Source of the DNA: an uncultured Bacilli bacterium
Lineage (GTDB): Bacteria; Bacillota_I; Bacilli_A; RF39; UBA660
Reading direction: 5' to 3'
Assembly: GCA_934099115.1 (NCBI GenBank)
Contig: CAKOPK010000003.1
Coordinates: forward strand, 37,876 to 101,875
DNA length: 64,000 nucleotides
The notes under the pieces were generated by a model. It did not search any database. It was given only the letters and a program-made list of their open reading frames with translations, and was not told the DNA's origin. The position numbers were made by a program, and so were the translations under genes. Each line of letters begins with the position of its first letter. Positions within the stretch are counted from its first letter, which is position 1. Positions 52,158-60,990 of this stretch are shown one piece after another.

Positions 52158-52267
52158 GACATCCTCTTTTCATCAAGATAATTATATCTTAATTAAATTA
52201 TTATTGCAATTCTTTTATTGCTTTTAATACTCATTCTTGATATAATCCTTTTTAGGAGTGATTATTT

Positions 52268-52906
52268 ATGCGTTATAACGAAATAAAAGGTGCAAAAGAT
52301 ATTATTAGAAAAAGTCCTTATTTAGTAACAGACCCTACATCTTATAAAAATAATTGGGCTAAAGTTTTTGGTAATAACAATCCTATTTATATTGAGTTAG
52401 GTATGGGTCGTGGTGATTTTATTATTAAAATGGCTAAACAAAACCCTAAAATAAACTTTGTAGGAATAGAACTTTCTGATTCCCAAATGGTAAAAGCAGT
52501 AGACCGTCTAAGAAAAGAAAATCTTGAAAATATTAAAATAATAAATATGGATGCTTCTTTATTAGATAAAGTTTTTGGTAAAGAAGTAGATACTATTTAT
52601 TTAACATTTTCTGAGCCTTGGCCTAAAAAACAAGATGAAAAGAAAAGATTTACTCACGAAAACTATTTAAGATTATATGATAAAGTATTTAAGCGTGATA
52701 AACATATTATTTTAAAAACTGATAATAAAGGTTTATTTGCTTATTCTCTAGAAACATTATCTGACTACTGGTATACTTTTAAAACCGTTAGTTTAGACCT
52801 TCATCGTGATGAAAGAAAAATCCCTAACATTATGACTGATTTTGAGACTCAATATTTTAAAGAAAGAAGACCTATCTATTATTTAGATGCTTATTTCAAG
52901 AACTAG
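52268..52906 (+). CDS. trmB: tRNA (guanine-N7)-methyltransferase
   Basis: Makes m7G46 in tRNA. 212 residues, Rossmann methyltransferase with IYIELGMGRGDFIIKMA, NFVGIELSDSQMVKAV, TIYLTFSEPWPKKQDEKKRF and the C-terminal FETQYFKERRPIYYL. SD AGGAG at normal spacing. Confidence 0.95.
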   Translation: MRYNEIKGAKDIIRKSPYLVTDPTSYKNNWAKVFGNNNPIYIELGMGRGDFIIKMAKQNPKINFVGIELSDSQMVKAVDRLRKENLENIKIINMDASLLDKVFGKEVDTIYLTFSEPWPKKQDEKKRFTHENYLRLYDKVFKRDKHIILKTDNKGLFAYSLETLSDYWYTFKTVSLDLHRDERKIPNIMTDFETQYFKERRPIYYLDAYFKN

Positions 52907-52932
52907 AAAAAACCACAATGAGTGGTTTTTTT
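52905..52932. terminator. Terminator of trmB, possibly also of rpmA
   Basis: Hairpin AAAACCAC-AATGA-GTGGTTTT, with T tail on the plus strand and an A run that would serve as T tail for the minus strand. Confidence 0.8.
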
Positions 52933-52952
52933 ATATAAAAAAAAAGCATTTA

Positions 52953-53237
52953 CTATGCTTCGTAAACGCTTGCTTTCTTTTTATCTCTGCCTAATCTTTC
53001 GAAACGAACTACGCCGTTAACTTTGGCAAATAATGTATGGTCTTTACCCATTCCAACATTTGTTCCAGGATAAATTTTTGTTCCTCTTTGACGATAGATG
53101 ATTGAACCTGCAGTTACAGTCTCTCCATCAGCAGCTTTTGCTCCTAATCTGCGTCCGCGTGAATCACGACCGTTTTTAGTAGAACCTTGAGCTTTAACGT
53201 GAGCAAATAATTGGATATTCAATTTCATAAAATTCAT
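52953..53237 (-). CDS. rpmA: Ribosomal protein L27 with Prp-cleaved N-terminal extension
   Basis: 94 residues. Standard L27 (HVKAQGSTKNGRDSRGRRLG, then GSIIYRQRGTKIYPGTNVG) preceded by a short extension MKLNIQLFA. This matches the Firmicutes motif cut by the Prp protease to expose the functional L27 N-terminus. prp is directly upstream, with a four-base overlap. Confidence 0.95.
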   Translation of the reverse strand: MNFMKLNIQLFAHVKAQGSTKNGRDSRGRRLGAKAADGETVTAGSIIYRQRGTKIYPGTNVGMGKDHTLFAKVNGVVRFERLGRDKKKASVYEA

Positions 53238-53536
53238 GGTCTTTCCTCCTCTATTATTTTGATATTTTTTGTATAAGTTAATGATAACTCTTTTAATAAA
53301 TCTAACATATTATTAATTATCAATAAAATATCTGGGTCTGTATTTTTTATTTCAATAGTTAACTTGTCTTTTTCTTCTTGATAAATTAATGAATCTTTAT
53401 CTTTTTTTAAAGCTAAATTAACACTTGTAATTACAATTGCAGAACAACTAGCACAAACGATATCTTTGCCATAATCTGCATAATCAGCATGCCCTTTAAT
53501 AATTATTTTATCTTTACTAATATGTACTTTAATCAT
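53234..53536 (-). CDS. prp: Ribosomal-processing cysteine protease Prp
   Basis: 100 residues. Catalytic His in IIKGHADYADYGKDIVCAS and Cys in the following VCASCSAIVI region, the YsxB/Prp pattern. It removes the N-terminal extension of L27. Between rplU and rpmA as in most Firmicutes. Confidence 0.92.
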   Translation of the reverse strand: MIKVHISKDKIIIKGHADYADYGKDIVCASCSAIVITSVNLALKKDKDSLIYQEEKDKLTIEIKNTDPDILLIINNMLDLLKELSLTYTKNIKIIEEERP

Positions 53537-53538
53537 AA

Positions 53539-53835
53539 TTAAGCAATTTTTTTAACCACTAATTTAGTGTAAGGTTGTCTATGACCTTGAGTTCTACGAT
53601 ATTTCTTTTTAGGTCTATATTTAAACACTTTAATTTTCTTTTGTTTACCGTGTTTTTCTACTAAACATACAACTTTAGCACCTTCAACATATGGTGTACC
53701 TACTTTGTTATCAACTGCTAAAACATTAGTAAAAGTTACTTCACTACCCACTTCATTTGGTAATAATTCAACATAGATTACATCATTTTCGCTTACATAG
53801 TATTGTTTTCCACCAGTTTCGAATATAGCTTTCAT
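53539..53835 (-). CDS. rplU: Ribosomal protein L21
   Basis: 98 residues: MKAIFETGGKQYYVSENDVI, VTFTNVLAVDN and KKKYRRTQGHRQPYTKLVV. Complete L21, first gene of rplU-prp-rpmA. Confidence 0.96.
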   Translation of the reverse strand: MKAIFETGGKQYYVSENDVIYVELLPNEVGSEVTFTNVLAVDNKVGTPYVEGAKVVCLVEKHGKQKKIKVFKYRPKKKYRRTQGHRQPYTKLVVKKIA

Positions 53836-53930
53836 CCTTCATTCCTCCTTCTATTTTTAAGACGCACCTTTATGGTAATTATTTAGAACCATTTCAGAGT
53901 GGTTTTTACGAATTAAGCTTCGCGTTTATA
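53836..53930 (-). promoter_or_regulatory. rplU leader (L21-leader type)
   Basis: About 95 bases of leader with the hairpin ACCACTCTGAAATGGT and a segment CCATAAAGGTGCGTCTTAA before the AAGGAGGAAT ribosome site. Position and content fit the L21 leader motif of Firmicutes, which precedes rplU-prp-rpmA. Confidence 0.6.
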
Positions 53931-53959
53931 ATTCTAACAAATATACCCCAATTTGTCAA
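53931..53959 (-). promoter_or_regulatory. Sigma-A promoter of rplU-prp-rpmA
   Basis: -35 TTGACA (53954-53959), 17-base spacer, -10 TAGAAT (53931-53936). Confidence 0.85.
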
Positions 53960-53969
53960 ATGTTTTTGC

Positions 53970-54596
53970 CTATTTAACACGTTTCCTTACTATTTCTTCA
54001 TCTTTATCACTTTTAATAGTATTAATTATAGAATTTAATTCCCTAATTGGTAATTTAGAAGGTTTTACTCCATATATATATCCTAAATATTTTACTTTTT
54101 GTTGAACTGTTAAGTCAGTACTTTCTAGCACTTCATAAATAGCAGTATTAGAAGCCATTAACACTAATTTAGGTGATGTAGCATTAGCACCAAACACTAA
54201 AATTCTTGCTAATAAATAATAATCATCTATTTTATTTTTTAAACGTTCTATAACTTCTACACTACAATTCTTAGATAGCATTTCTAAAGTATTTAATCTA
54301 GATATCACACTAGAACTTGCAACAATAGTATTATCTACTCGCTCTTCCTCTTCCGTATCTTTTGCTAAATAATAAATATAACTATCATTATTCGCTTTTG
54401 ACACACACTCTGCTATTTCAGCCATATTTGTAGTTTTTTTAATATTATTTTGTTTTGCATTTTTATCTGGATAAGCAATAATCGCCTTCTTTAAGTCTTC
54501 AATGCTTATTTCTTTCTTAACAACTTCTTCTTTCTTATTTTTCTTTCTTAATAAATCTAATTTTTGATATAAACTTTGTAATAAATTTCTATTCAT
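53970..54596 (-). CDS. Unknown protein related to the adjacent repeat proteins
   Basis: 208 residues with a basic N-terminus (LLRKKNKKEEVVKKEISIED) and at least one degenerate copy of the repeat seen in the next two genes (AEIAECVSKANNDSYIYYLA). The rest is helical. Third member of a three-gene cluster inserted between spoIVFB and rplU. Function unknown. Confidence 0.68.
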   Translation of the reverse strand: MNRNLLQSLYQKLDLLRKKNKKEEVVKKEISIEDLKKAIIAYPDKNAKQNNIKKTTNMAEIAECVSKANNDSYIYYLAKDTEEEERVDNTIVASSSVISRLNTLEMLSKNCSVEVIERLKNKIDDYYLLARILVFGANATSPKLVLMASNTAIYEVLESTDLTVQQKVKYLGYIYGVKPSKLPIRELNSIINTIKSDKDEEIVRKRVK

Positions 54597-54772
54597 ATTC
54601 TTCCCCTCCATCTTGTATATTTAAAACTTTTATTATTCACACTTAGTATCTTTCTAGTCATAATTTCTCCATAGAATTCCTCCTTTTGCAAGGATTTATT
54701 ATACTACAAATTTATGAACTACTTATAAACTATGACAAATTTCTGGAGGATTTTACAACATTTTACACAACT

Positions 54773-56203
54773 TTATAAAAACTTAGGAAACTTTAACTTT
54801 CTTACTGGAGCCTCTTCTTTAAAAATATAAATCCATTGTTCTTTATATTCTTCTATAAGTTCTTTATTATCAGACTGATAAATCATTCTTAATAATTCCA
54901 TTTGTTCTTGTCTTGAATAGGCATCTATTCTTAATAATTTTTCTACAAGTAATCTTTTTATTAATGCTTTCAAATATAACTGATAACTAGTCCCTTTAAA
55001 ATCAGAATAAAAATTAACAAGTAAAGCTAAATCTTTACAATCCTTTAAAGATATTAAGAATGAACTTTCTTTACGAAGTAAAAAATGTTCTAAATCTGTT
55101 AAATCCTTTTTTTGTAAAGCACTAGCACACTTTCTTAATAATTTTAAAATAAACATATAGTTTTTAGAATTTAAAATAGCTTTTAATAATAATTCGTTAT
55201 ATTCTGGTGTCTTTCCATCTATTAAGAGTTGAAAGATAAAAGATATATCCCCAATTTGAATTAAAGCTTCTACTAATTCTTGAATAGGCATCTTTGTATC
55301 TCTTGCAAAAACATAGATAGCACTAGCAGAGTTTATACTGATAATTGCTCTTGCTAAATCAAGAATATACCCTTCATTCTTGATCACTTTTGCTGTAGAA
55401 TAAATATAATAAACGTTTCTAGACTTAATAATCGCATCAATTAATCCTTGTGTACAATCTATATTTACTATAAAGTGATAAATATATTCTATATCTTTTA
55501 TATCTATTAAAGCATCTCCTAATTCTTTTAAATATTGCTTAGATTGTAAAGCAAATTGATAAATATATTGAGCATTTCTAGTTTCAATAATTCCTTTAGT
55601 TAAAATCTTTAAATTAGCCCCCGGTATATCACACATAAAACGGTAAATATATTCTGCATCATGAACATTTATAATCGCTTGTGTAAGTAAATTAGTAGGA
55701 GCCCCCTTTATATTAAGAGCAAAATCATAAATTTGTTCTGGTCTATTTAAGTTTATAACTGCCCTTGCTAGTTTTTCGATATTAGCACCCTTAATATTTT
55801 GAGCAAATAAAGAGATATGAACATAATTTTTTAAATCAATAATCGCTTCTTCTAATTCCTCTATAGGAGCCCCTTTAATATTTAAAGCAAATTGATAAAT
55901 ATAATAAGCATTCTTAGAGCGAATAATCTCTCTTGCTAAAGGTTTAATTGGTGCTTCTTTGATATCTCTTGCAAACTGATAAGTTGTCTCTACTTTTCGG
56001 GTTAAAATTAAAGCATCTGCTAATTTTTCTATTGAAGCATTCTTAATTTCCTTACTAAACCAATAAATATAACTAGCTTCACGCATCTTTATAACGGCAT
56101 TTTCTAATTCATCTAAACTTAGAATATTATCTTCTATTAAAACATTCAATAATTCTTTACTACTCGGTAACTTTCTAATTAGTTCTTCTAAACTTTTATT
56201 CAT
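54773..56203 (-). CDS. Alpha-solenoid-like protein of tandem 28-residue repeats
   Basis: 476 residues. From residue 33 the protein is made of about eleven repeats of almost exactly 28 residues with the pattern LxxAII, N, YIYxFA, IKGAP. The first six are regular (33, 61, 89, 117, 145, 173) and later ones drift by one or two residues. Each repeat should form two helices, so a solenoid or scaffold is expected. No signal or membrane segment: cytoplasmic. Function unknown; the neighbours carry the same repeat. Confidence 0.85.
   Translation of the reverse strand: MNKSLEELIRKLPSSKELLNVLIEDNILSLDELENAVIKMREASYIYWFSKEIKNASIEKLADALILTRKVETTYQFARDIKEAPIKPLAREIIRSKNAYYIYQFALNIKGAPIEELEEAIIDLKNYVHISLFAQNIKGANIEKLARAVINLNRPEQIYDFALNIKGAPTNLLTQAIINVHDAEYIYRFMCDIPGANLKILTKGIIETRNAQYIYQFALQSKQYLKELGDALIDIKDIEYIYHFIVNIDCTQGLIDAIIKSRNVYYIYSTAKVIKNEGYILDLARAIISINSASAIYVFARDTKMPIQELVEALIQIGDISFIFQLLIDGKTPEYNELLLKAILNSKNYMFILKLLRKCASALQKKDLTDLEHFLLRKESSFLISLKDCKDLALLVNFYSDFKGTSYQLYLKALIKRLLVEKLLRIDAYSRQEQMELLRMIYQSDNKELIEEYKEQWIYIFKEEAPVRKLKFPKFL
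55106..56107 (-). repeat. Array of about eleven 84-base coding repeats
   Basis: Coding part for the 28-residue repeats (residues 33-~366). The DNA copies are diverged; the protein pattern is what is kept, so this is an old array under selection. Confidence 0.75.
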
Positions 56204-56209
56204 ATAAAT

Positions 56210-56929
56210 CTACCTTTCTAACTTTATAAATTCTTCTAAATCTCTACTAAAAAGTTTATTATTAATTCTATTCTGAAATTCCAAATAAAGCTCTTTATCT
56301 TGGCATTCCATTAAAATATTCTTAATTCTTAAATAATTCTTTTCTAAAAATAATTCATTCTTCTCTCGCTTCATCTTACAAGTTTTAATATCACCAACTT
56401 TTAATAATAACTCTAAGATAAAATAATAATTTCTAGAAGCTAAAATACTATCTAATAACATTTGATATACAAAATCCTCTTCTCTAGAAAAATAAAAGTA
56501 ACAAGCAAACATAATAGACACATCTTTAGTATCACAAATACTTTTAAATAATAGTAATCTAAGTTCTAAAGTTTTCTTAAAAGCATAAGCCTCTCTTGGT
56601 ATTATTTTAAGTATTTGATACATATAACTCTCATCTTTAGTCTTAAGAGCACTCTTAATAGTTTCTTCTATAATTTTATCAGTAGGTAATCCTGTATTAC
56701 TAAGAGTATAAATAAAAAGTTGAAAAATATAATGAACATCATGGGCATCTAGGAATGCTTGCAATAATAAATCCCATTCTGACCCCTTAATATAAAGTAA
56801 TAAATTATATATTTTATGAATATCTCTACTTTCTAAAACATAATATACTAATTCTTTTTGATAAAGTTCATCTTTATCTTTATAATTTAAATCAACATTA
56901 TCATCTTTTAATTGATATATATAGCTCAT
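56210..56929 (-). CDS. Second repeat protein, degenerate 28-residue repeats
   Basis: 239 residues with diverged copies of the same unit (YVLESRDIHKIYNLLLYIKG, QAFLDAHDVHYIFQLFIYTL, DSILASRNYYFILELLLKVG). Cytoplasmic, helical. It ends six bases before the larger repeat gene and is surely co-transcribed. Function unknown. Confidence 0.72.
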   Translation of the reverse strand: MSYIYQLKDDNVDLNYKDKDELYQKELVYYVLESRDIHKIYNLLLYIKGSEWDLLLQAFLDAHDVHYIFQLFIYTLSNTGLPTDKIIEETIKSALKTKDESYMYQILKIIPREAYAFKKTLELRLLLFKSICDTKDVSIMFACYFYFSREEDFVYQMLLDSILASRNYYFILELLLKVGDIKTCKMKREKNELFLEKNYLRIKNILMECQDKELYLEFQNRINNKLFSRDLEEFIKLER

Positions 56930-56980
56930 AATGTCTCCTCTTGGCTATTTATTATAATGAACGAGCCTTAAAATTTCAAG

Positions 56981-57745
56981 TCATAAATTATACTTATCAT
57001 GTAAAACTCTTTTCTCACTTACATAAGTATTATTTCTTTTAAAATAATGATAAGTATCTTTCTTTAAATAATCAATATTCTCTTTCTTTTCATATTTAAT
57101 TCTATGATATTTAAAAGAATAAAGATGTCTTTCTAATAAGAATTTAAAATGTTCATACTTAAAATTCTTTAAACTATAAACCATTTTTATACATAAAAAA
57201 CTAAGTACAAAATAATTATTAATAGAAAATAAATCTCTAGTTATAAATAATAATATAGCTATAAAACTTATAATAAAACTAAGATAAAAAGACAATTTAT
57301 AAGAAAATAAATATTCTAAGATACTCTTTAATAATTGATAACCATCTAAAGGAATAATAGGTATTAAATTAAATAGTAAAATAGTTTTATTATAAGTTTT
57401 AAACAATAAATAAGTATATGTTCTAATAAGATGATATTTATATAATAAAAGAAAGAAACCAAAAAGAATAATTTGAAAAATCATACCAAAGATAGCTATT
57501 AAAATATCATGAGATATACTAGAATTAATAGGCTTTTCTATAATAGTAAGTCCCCCACTAGGATAAATATTAACTTCTTTTATTTTATATTTTAATAGCT
57601 TAGTTATAGTAATATGTCCTAATTCATGAAAAAGAACGATTATAAGAATTAAGATAATATTTAGAAAGTATCCTGATAACAAAAACATTAAAATTAAAAT
57701 ATAAGTAGAGGGATGAACTTTAATTAAGGGCTTGATATTCTTCAT
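56981..57745 (-). CDS. spoIVFB: SpoIVFB-like site-2 (M50) membrane metalloprotease
   Basis: 254 residues, about six membrane segments. Zinc motif LFHELGHITITKLLKYK and the second motif LLFNLIPIIPLDGYQ are intact. SpoIVFB cuts pro-sigma-K inside the mother cell during sporulation. Assignment rests on the motifs plus its position after SpoIVFA and near mreCD and rplU, exactly as in Bacillus. Its start overlaps spoIVFA by 26 bases. A basic cytoplasmic tail replaces the Bacillus CBS domain. Confidence 0.87.
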   Translation of the reverse strand: MKNIKPLIKVHPSTYILILMFLLSGYFLNIILILIIVLFHELGHITITKLLKYKIKEVNIYPSGGLTIIEKPINSSISHDILIAIFGMIFQIILFGFFLLLYKYHLIRTYTYLLFKTYNKTILLFNLIPIIPLDGYQLLKSILEYLFSYKLSFYLSFIISFIAILLFITRDLFSINNYFVLSFLCIKMVYSLKNFKYEHFKFLLERHLYSFKYHRIKYEKKENIDYLKKDTYHYFKRNNTYVSEKRVLHDKYNL

Positions 57746-58343
57746 AGCTTAAATATTTCCCATCCCTCATGATAGTTAGATAAATATCTTCACTATTACT
57801 AGTACCTATTATAGAACCACTTTCTATATAATCATATACTTTAATATCACTATCAGTTATATTAGAATACCATATATCTACTCCATCATTTCCTTGTACA
57901 ATTAAAGTATTCCCTAAATTTTCTTTTTCCCCAATAAATACTACTATCCCACTTGTAATAACACTTATTGGTCTATTAATACCCGTTGTAAGTTTTACCC
58001 CATTCTGATAATTTTCCATATTACTGTAAGAAATTTGACTTAAAAAAACACTAGTATCTGCATCTTTCTTTTGAAAATCAACAGACCCAAATATTTTACT
58101 AAAATATTGATTAAACTTACTAAACTCTAAAGAAGATAAAAACACGTATTTCTTATATAATTCTTCATTCTTTTTATCTATATTAGTATATATAATACTT
58201 CCTAAAACAAAAATCATTGTAATTAATACTCGTGATATTAAATTTCTAAAATATTTAATTTTGGAATTATTCTTAGGAGCTTCTTCTGTAAGATAACTTT
58301 TTCTTTTGGCTTTATTCTTTCTCATAATACTTTCTATATCCAT
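57720..58343 (-). CDS. spoIVFA: SpoIVFA-like regulator of SpoIVFB
   Basis: 207 residues: cytoplasmic basic N-terminus, one membrane helix (~35-52), and a C-terminal degenerate M23 (LytM-like) domain (RPISVITSGIVVFIGEKENL, GNTLIVQGNDGVDIWYSN). The M23 zinc ligands are missing, as expected for SpoIVFA, which holds SpoIVFB inactive until the forespore signal arrives. Confidence 0.82.
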   Translation of the reverse strand: MDIESIMRKNKAKRKSYLTEEAPKNNSKIKYFRNLISRVLITMIFVLGSIIYTNIDKKNEELYKKYVFLSSLEFSKFNQYFSKIFGSVDFQKKDADTSVFLSQISYSNMENYQNGVKLTTGINRPISVITSGIVVFIGEKENLGNTLIVQGNDGVDIWYSNITDSDIKVYDYIESGSIIGTSNSEDIYLTIMRDGKYLSYEEYQALN

Positions 58344-58353
58344 GACTCTTCAC

Positions 58354-58755
58354 CTATATAAATTTTATGAATTCACCCCTTATTTTATAACAAAGAATAT
58401 AAAGAGGAACATTAATAATATAATTTTTAAAACTAATATATAATATAGAAAGAATACTATAATGATTAATAAATCCTAAAGAAAAAGTAAATAATATATA
58501 TATAATTGTTATATATAAAAGATAAGATAAGAAATGATTTTGATTTAATCTTCTTTTTTTAAATAACATATATATAATAAATAATAAGAGTGTATATACA
58601 AAATAAGTATTAAAGAAGATTAAATCTAAAATAAGACCAACTTCTATAATCTTATAAGTATCTTTTTTTTGTATATATAAAACATTTAATAATATCAAGT
58701 AGGTAGGATATTTTAAAATATATGATAAAAGAAAATCTAATAATAAATAAATCAC
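58354..58755 (-). CDS. mreD: MreD-like cell-shape membrane protein
   Basis: 133 residues with five hydrophobic segments and no conserved polar motif, typical of MreD. Called from its size and its place directly after mreC (start GTG or ATG overlaps the mreC stop, 58752-58755) and before spoIVFA. Confidence 0.78.
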   Translation of the reverse strand: MIYLLLDFLLSYILKYPTYLILLNVLYIQKKDTYKIIEVGLILDLIFFNTYFVYTLLLFIIYMLFKKRRLNQNHFLSYLLYITIIYILFTFSLGFINHYSILSILYISFKNYIINVPLYILCYKIRGEFIKFI

Positions 58756-59378
58756 TCTGTAATAACTCCTACATATTTTAAAGATATAAGATTAATATCT
58801 TCTAAATCAGTTATATATTCTAATTCTAATTTATCTTTTGTAACTGTTTTTACTTTTCCTACTAAAATACCTTCTTTTATATTAGTAAGTCCTGAAGTAT
58901 AAACTAAATCTCCTTTTCTTATCTCTTCATTTAATTTTAAATTAAGCACTTGGAATTTATTATCTTGATATACTAATATTCCATAAGAATTATTAATTTT
59001 AACAGATATTTTAGAACTAGGACTACTAATTAATTTTACTTCACTATAATTATCATATACTTTATTTATAATACCAATTAACCCTTGTTCATTAATAACT
59101 GCATCTCCTACTTTTATTCCTTCCTTAGTACCCTTTAAAATAGTAAATAAATCATAAAAAGAATACATATCTCTTCTTATAATCTTACTGATTACTAAAT
59201 TATTTTCTTGTTCTAAATTTACGAGTTTTAATAATTCTTGATAATCATCATTAATCTCATTTGTAGTACAATAATACTCTTTTATATTATTGGTATTATT
59301 TTTTCTTAATAAAGTATCTTTAGAAAGAAACAAAATATAAATAAAAAATAAGAATAGATAAAAATAATTTCTTTTCAT
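58752..59378 (-). CDS. mreC: MreC cell-shape protein
   Basis: 208 residues: N-terminal membrane helix, short coiled coil and the extracytoplasmic beta domain with GDAVINEQGLIGIINKVYDN, VKLISSPSSKISVKI and KGDLVYTSGLTNIKEGILVG, the MreC signature. Shorter than Bacillus MreC (about 290). Ends in TGA. No mreB precedes it. Confidence 0.9.
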   Translation of the reverse strand: MKRNYFYLFLFFIYILFLSKDTLLRKNNTNNIKEYYCTTNEINDDYQELLKLVNLEQENNLVISKIIRRDMYSFYDLFTILKGTKEGIKVGDAVINEQGLIGIINKVYDNYSEVKLISSPSSKISVKINNSYGILVYQDNKFQVLNLKLNEEIRKGDLVYTSGLTNIKEGILVGKVKTVTKDKLELEYITDLEDINLISLKYVGVITE

Positions 59379-59405
59379 ATATTTCACCATTCTTATTATT
59401 CCTAT

Positions 59406-59846
59406 TTAATTAGAACTATATTCATGAAATAAAGTTAATAATGAATTATTAATATTTTGAAAATATTCTTTTTCACTTGTTTTTAATAATAATTCATAAT
59501 CTTTACTCTTCTTAATAAATTCATTATTGACCTTTATTTCTTTTTTTTGAAAACTAATTCCCTGGTCAATAAAATAACTACTCATTAAATCAATACTCTC
59601 TTCTTTTTGATATACTCCAATAATAACTCTATAAATATTATTTTCTTCGTATATAATCGCTTTTTTCATTGTTTTTTCTTTTTTTAAAGCATCATCCTGA
59701 TTATTATAAGTACCCACATAAAATATAGTTACTTTTGTATCTAAAGCATTTCCTATAAGAGGCGTATCTAATTTATAACAAACGATATAACAAGAAATTA
59801 TTCCTATTAATAAAGCAATTAAAAATATTTTAATATTTTGTTTCAT
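59406..59846 (-). CDS. SpoIIB-like or SPOR-domain membrane protein
   Basis: 146 residues: one N-terminal membrane helix and an extracytoplasmic domain with the SPOR pattern (TIFYVGTYNNQDDALKKEKT, IYEENNIYRVIIGVYQKEES). In Bacillus spoIIB, a SPOR-domain protein that helps septal wall thinning at engulfment, lies in the same position upstream of mreBCD. The SpoIIB name is therefore an inference from context. ATG at 59846 has GGTG upstream. Confidence 0.65.
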   Translation of the reverse strand: MKQNIKIFLIALLIGIISCYIVCYKLDTPLIGNALDTKVTIFYVGTYNNQDDALKKEKTMKKAIIYEENNIYRVIIGVYQKEESIDLMSSYFIDQGISFQKKEIKVNNEFIKKSKDYELLLKTSEKEYFQNINNSLLTLFHEYSSN

Positions 59847-59896
59847 ATATAACACCATTTATAGTCTAACATAGAAAAGATATAAAATTTGTCGAA

Positions 59897-60418
59897 TTAG
59901 CCAAAGAATAGATAAGTTATAATAAAAGCTGCTACTATCCCACATAAATCAGCAAATAAACCTACCGGTAAAGCATATTTAGTTTTTGTAACTTTAATAC
60001 TACCAAAATAAAGAGCAAGCACATAAATAGTTGTATCTGTACATCCTTGTAAAGTAGAAGCTAAACGACCAATATAACTATCAGGCCCATAATTAATAAA
60101 AATATCATTCATAATAGCAAGAGAAGCAGTACCACTTATTGGTCTTAATAAAGCCATAGGAAGAATACTAATAGGTACGTGAATAAGCTTAAAAATAGGT
60201 TCTAATACTTTTAATACTCCTATTAAAAAACCACTATCTAAAAAGATATTAACTGCAAAAACCATAGCAATAATTGTAGGAGCAATATGAAATACCATGA
60301 TTAATCCTTCTTTAGCACCTGAAAGAAAAGATTCATAAACATTTATTTTTTTCTTAGCCCCAAAAAATATAATAAAGAAAACAAATAAAGGAATAATTAT
60401 TTTTGATAAAGTATTCAT
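59897..60418 (-). CDS. spmB: Spore maturation protein SpmB
   Basis: 173 residues, integral membrane protein of the nucleoside-recognition (Gate) family: KINVYESFLSGAKEGLIMVF, ILPMALLRPISGTASLAIMN and LASTLQGCTDTTIYVLALYF. With SpmA it is needed for spore core dehydration. Start overlaps spmA stop by four bases. Confidence 0.93.
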   Translation of the reverse strand: MNTLSKIIIPLFVFFIIFFGAKKKINVYESFLSGAKEGLIMVFHIAPTIIAMVFAVNIFLDSGFLIGVLKVLEPIFKLIHVPISILPMALLRPISGTASLAIMNDIFINYGPDSYIGRLASTLQGCTDTTIYVLALYFGSIKVTKTKYALPVGLFADLCGIVAAFIITYLFFG

Positions 60419-60990
60419 CTTTTCCTCCTTATAATATAATCTAAGATTAACCCTGATATAGAAGATACAAAAGTAGCTAAAATACTAGTAATAATAATTT
60501 CTGTAGGATTAGCACTACCATGCATCATACGAAGAGCAATAACTGTAGTAGGTATTAAAGTAACTCCTCCAGTATTAAGTACTAAAAAAGTAATCATAGC
60601 TTCCGTTGCTGTATCTTTTTCTTGGTTATCTTTTTGTAATTCTTCCATTGCTTTTAAACCAAATGGAGTAGCAGCACTACCTAGTCCTAACATATTAGCA
60701 GCTATATTACTAGCTATATAACCTAAAGCTTTATGTTCTTTATTTAAACTAGGAAATAATTTTCTTAAAATAGGATTTAATAATCTAGAAAATATTTGTA
60801 ATAACCCAGCATCTTCTGCTATTTTCATAATACCAGTCCATAATATAATAAGAGGCATCATATCTAATATTAAATTCATTCCACTAGAAGCATGCGTAAG
60901 TATTCCATTATTAATTACTTCTATATTACCAGTTAATAAAGAATATAAAATAGCAATTAATATTAAAAATATCCATATAACATTTACCAT
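60415..60990 (-). CDS. spmA: Spore maturation protein SpmA
   Basis: 191 residues from an ATG giving MVNVIWIFLILIAILYSLLT, like the usual SpmA start. Motifs LDMMPLIILWTGIMKIAEDA, ASNIAANMLGLGSAATPFGL and NTGGVTLIPTTVIALR are the SpmA hallmark. Its start overlaps the dacB-like stop by seven bases. Gene order dacB-spmA-spmB matches Bacillus. Confidence 0.94.
   Translation of the reverse strand: MVNVIWIFLILIAILYSLLTGNIEVINNGILTHASSGMNLILDMMPLIILWTGIMKIAEDAGLLQIFSRLLNPILRKLFPSLNKEHKALGYIASNIAANMLGLGSAATPFGLKAMEELQKDNQEKDTATEAMITFLVLNTGGVTLIPTTVIALRMMHGSANPTEIIITSILATFVSSISGLILDYIIRRKR

Noticed and set aside
54773..56203. Reading the 28-residue repeat protein as a TPR or Sel1 protein
   Set aside because: Period is 28 rather than 34 or 36, and the consensus lacks the TPR and Sel1 key residues.
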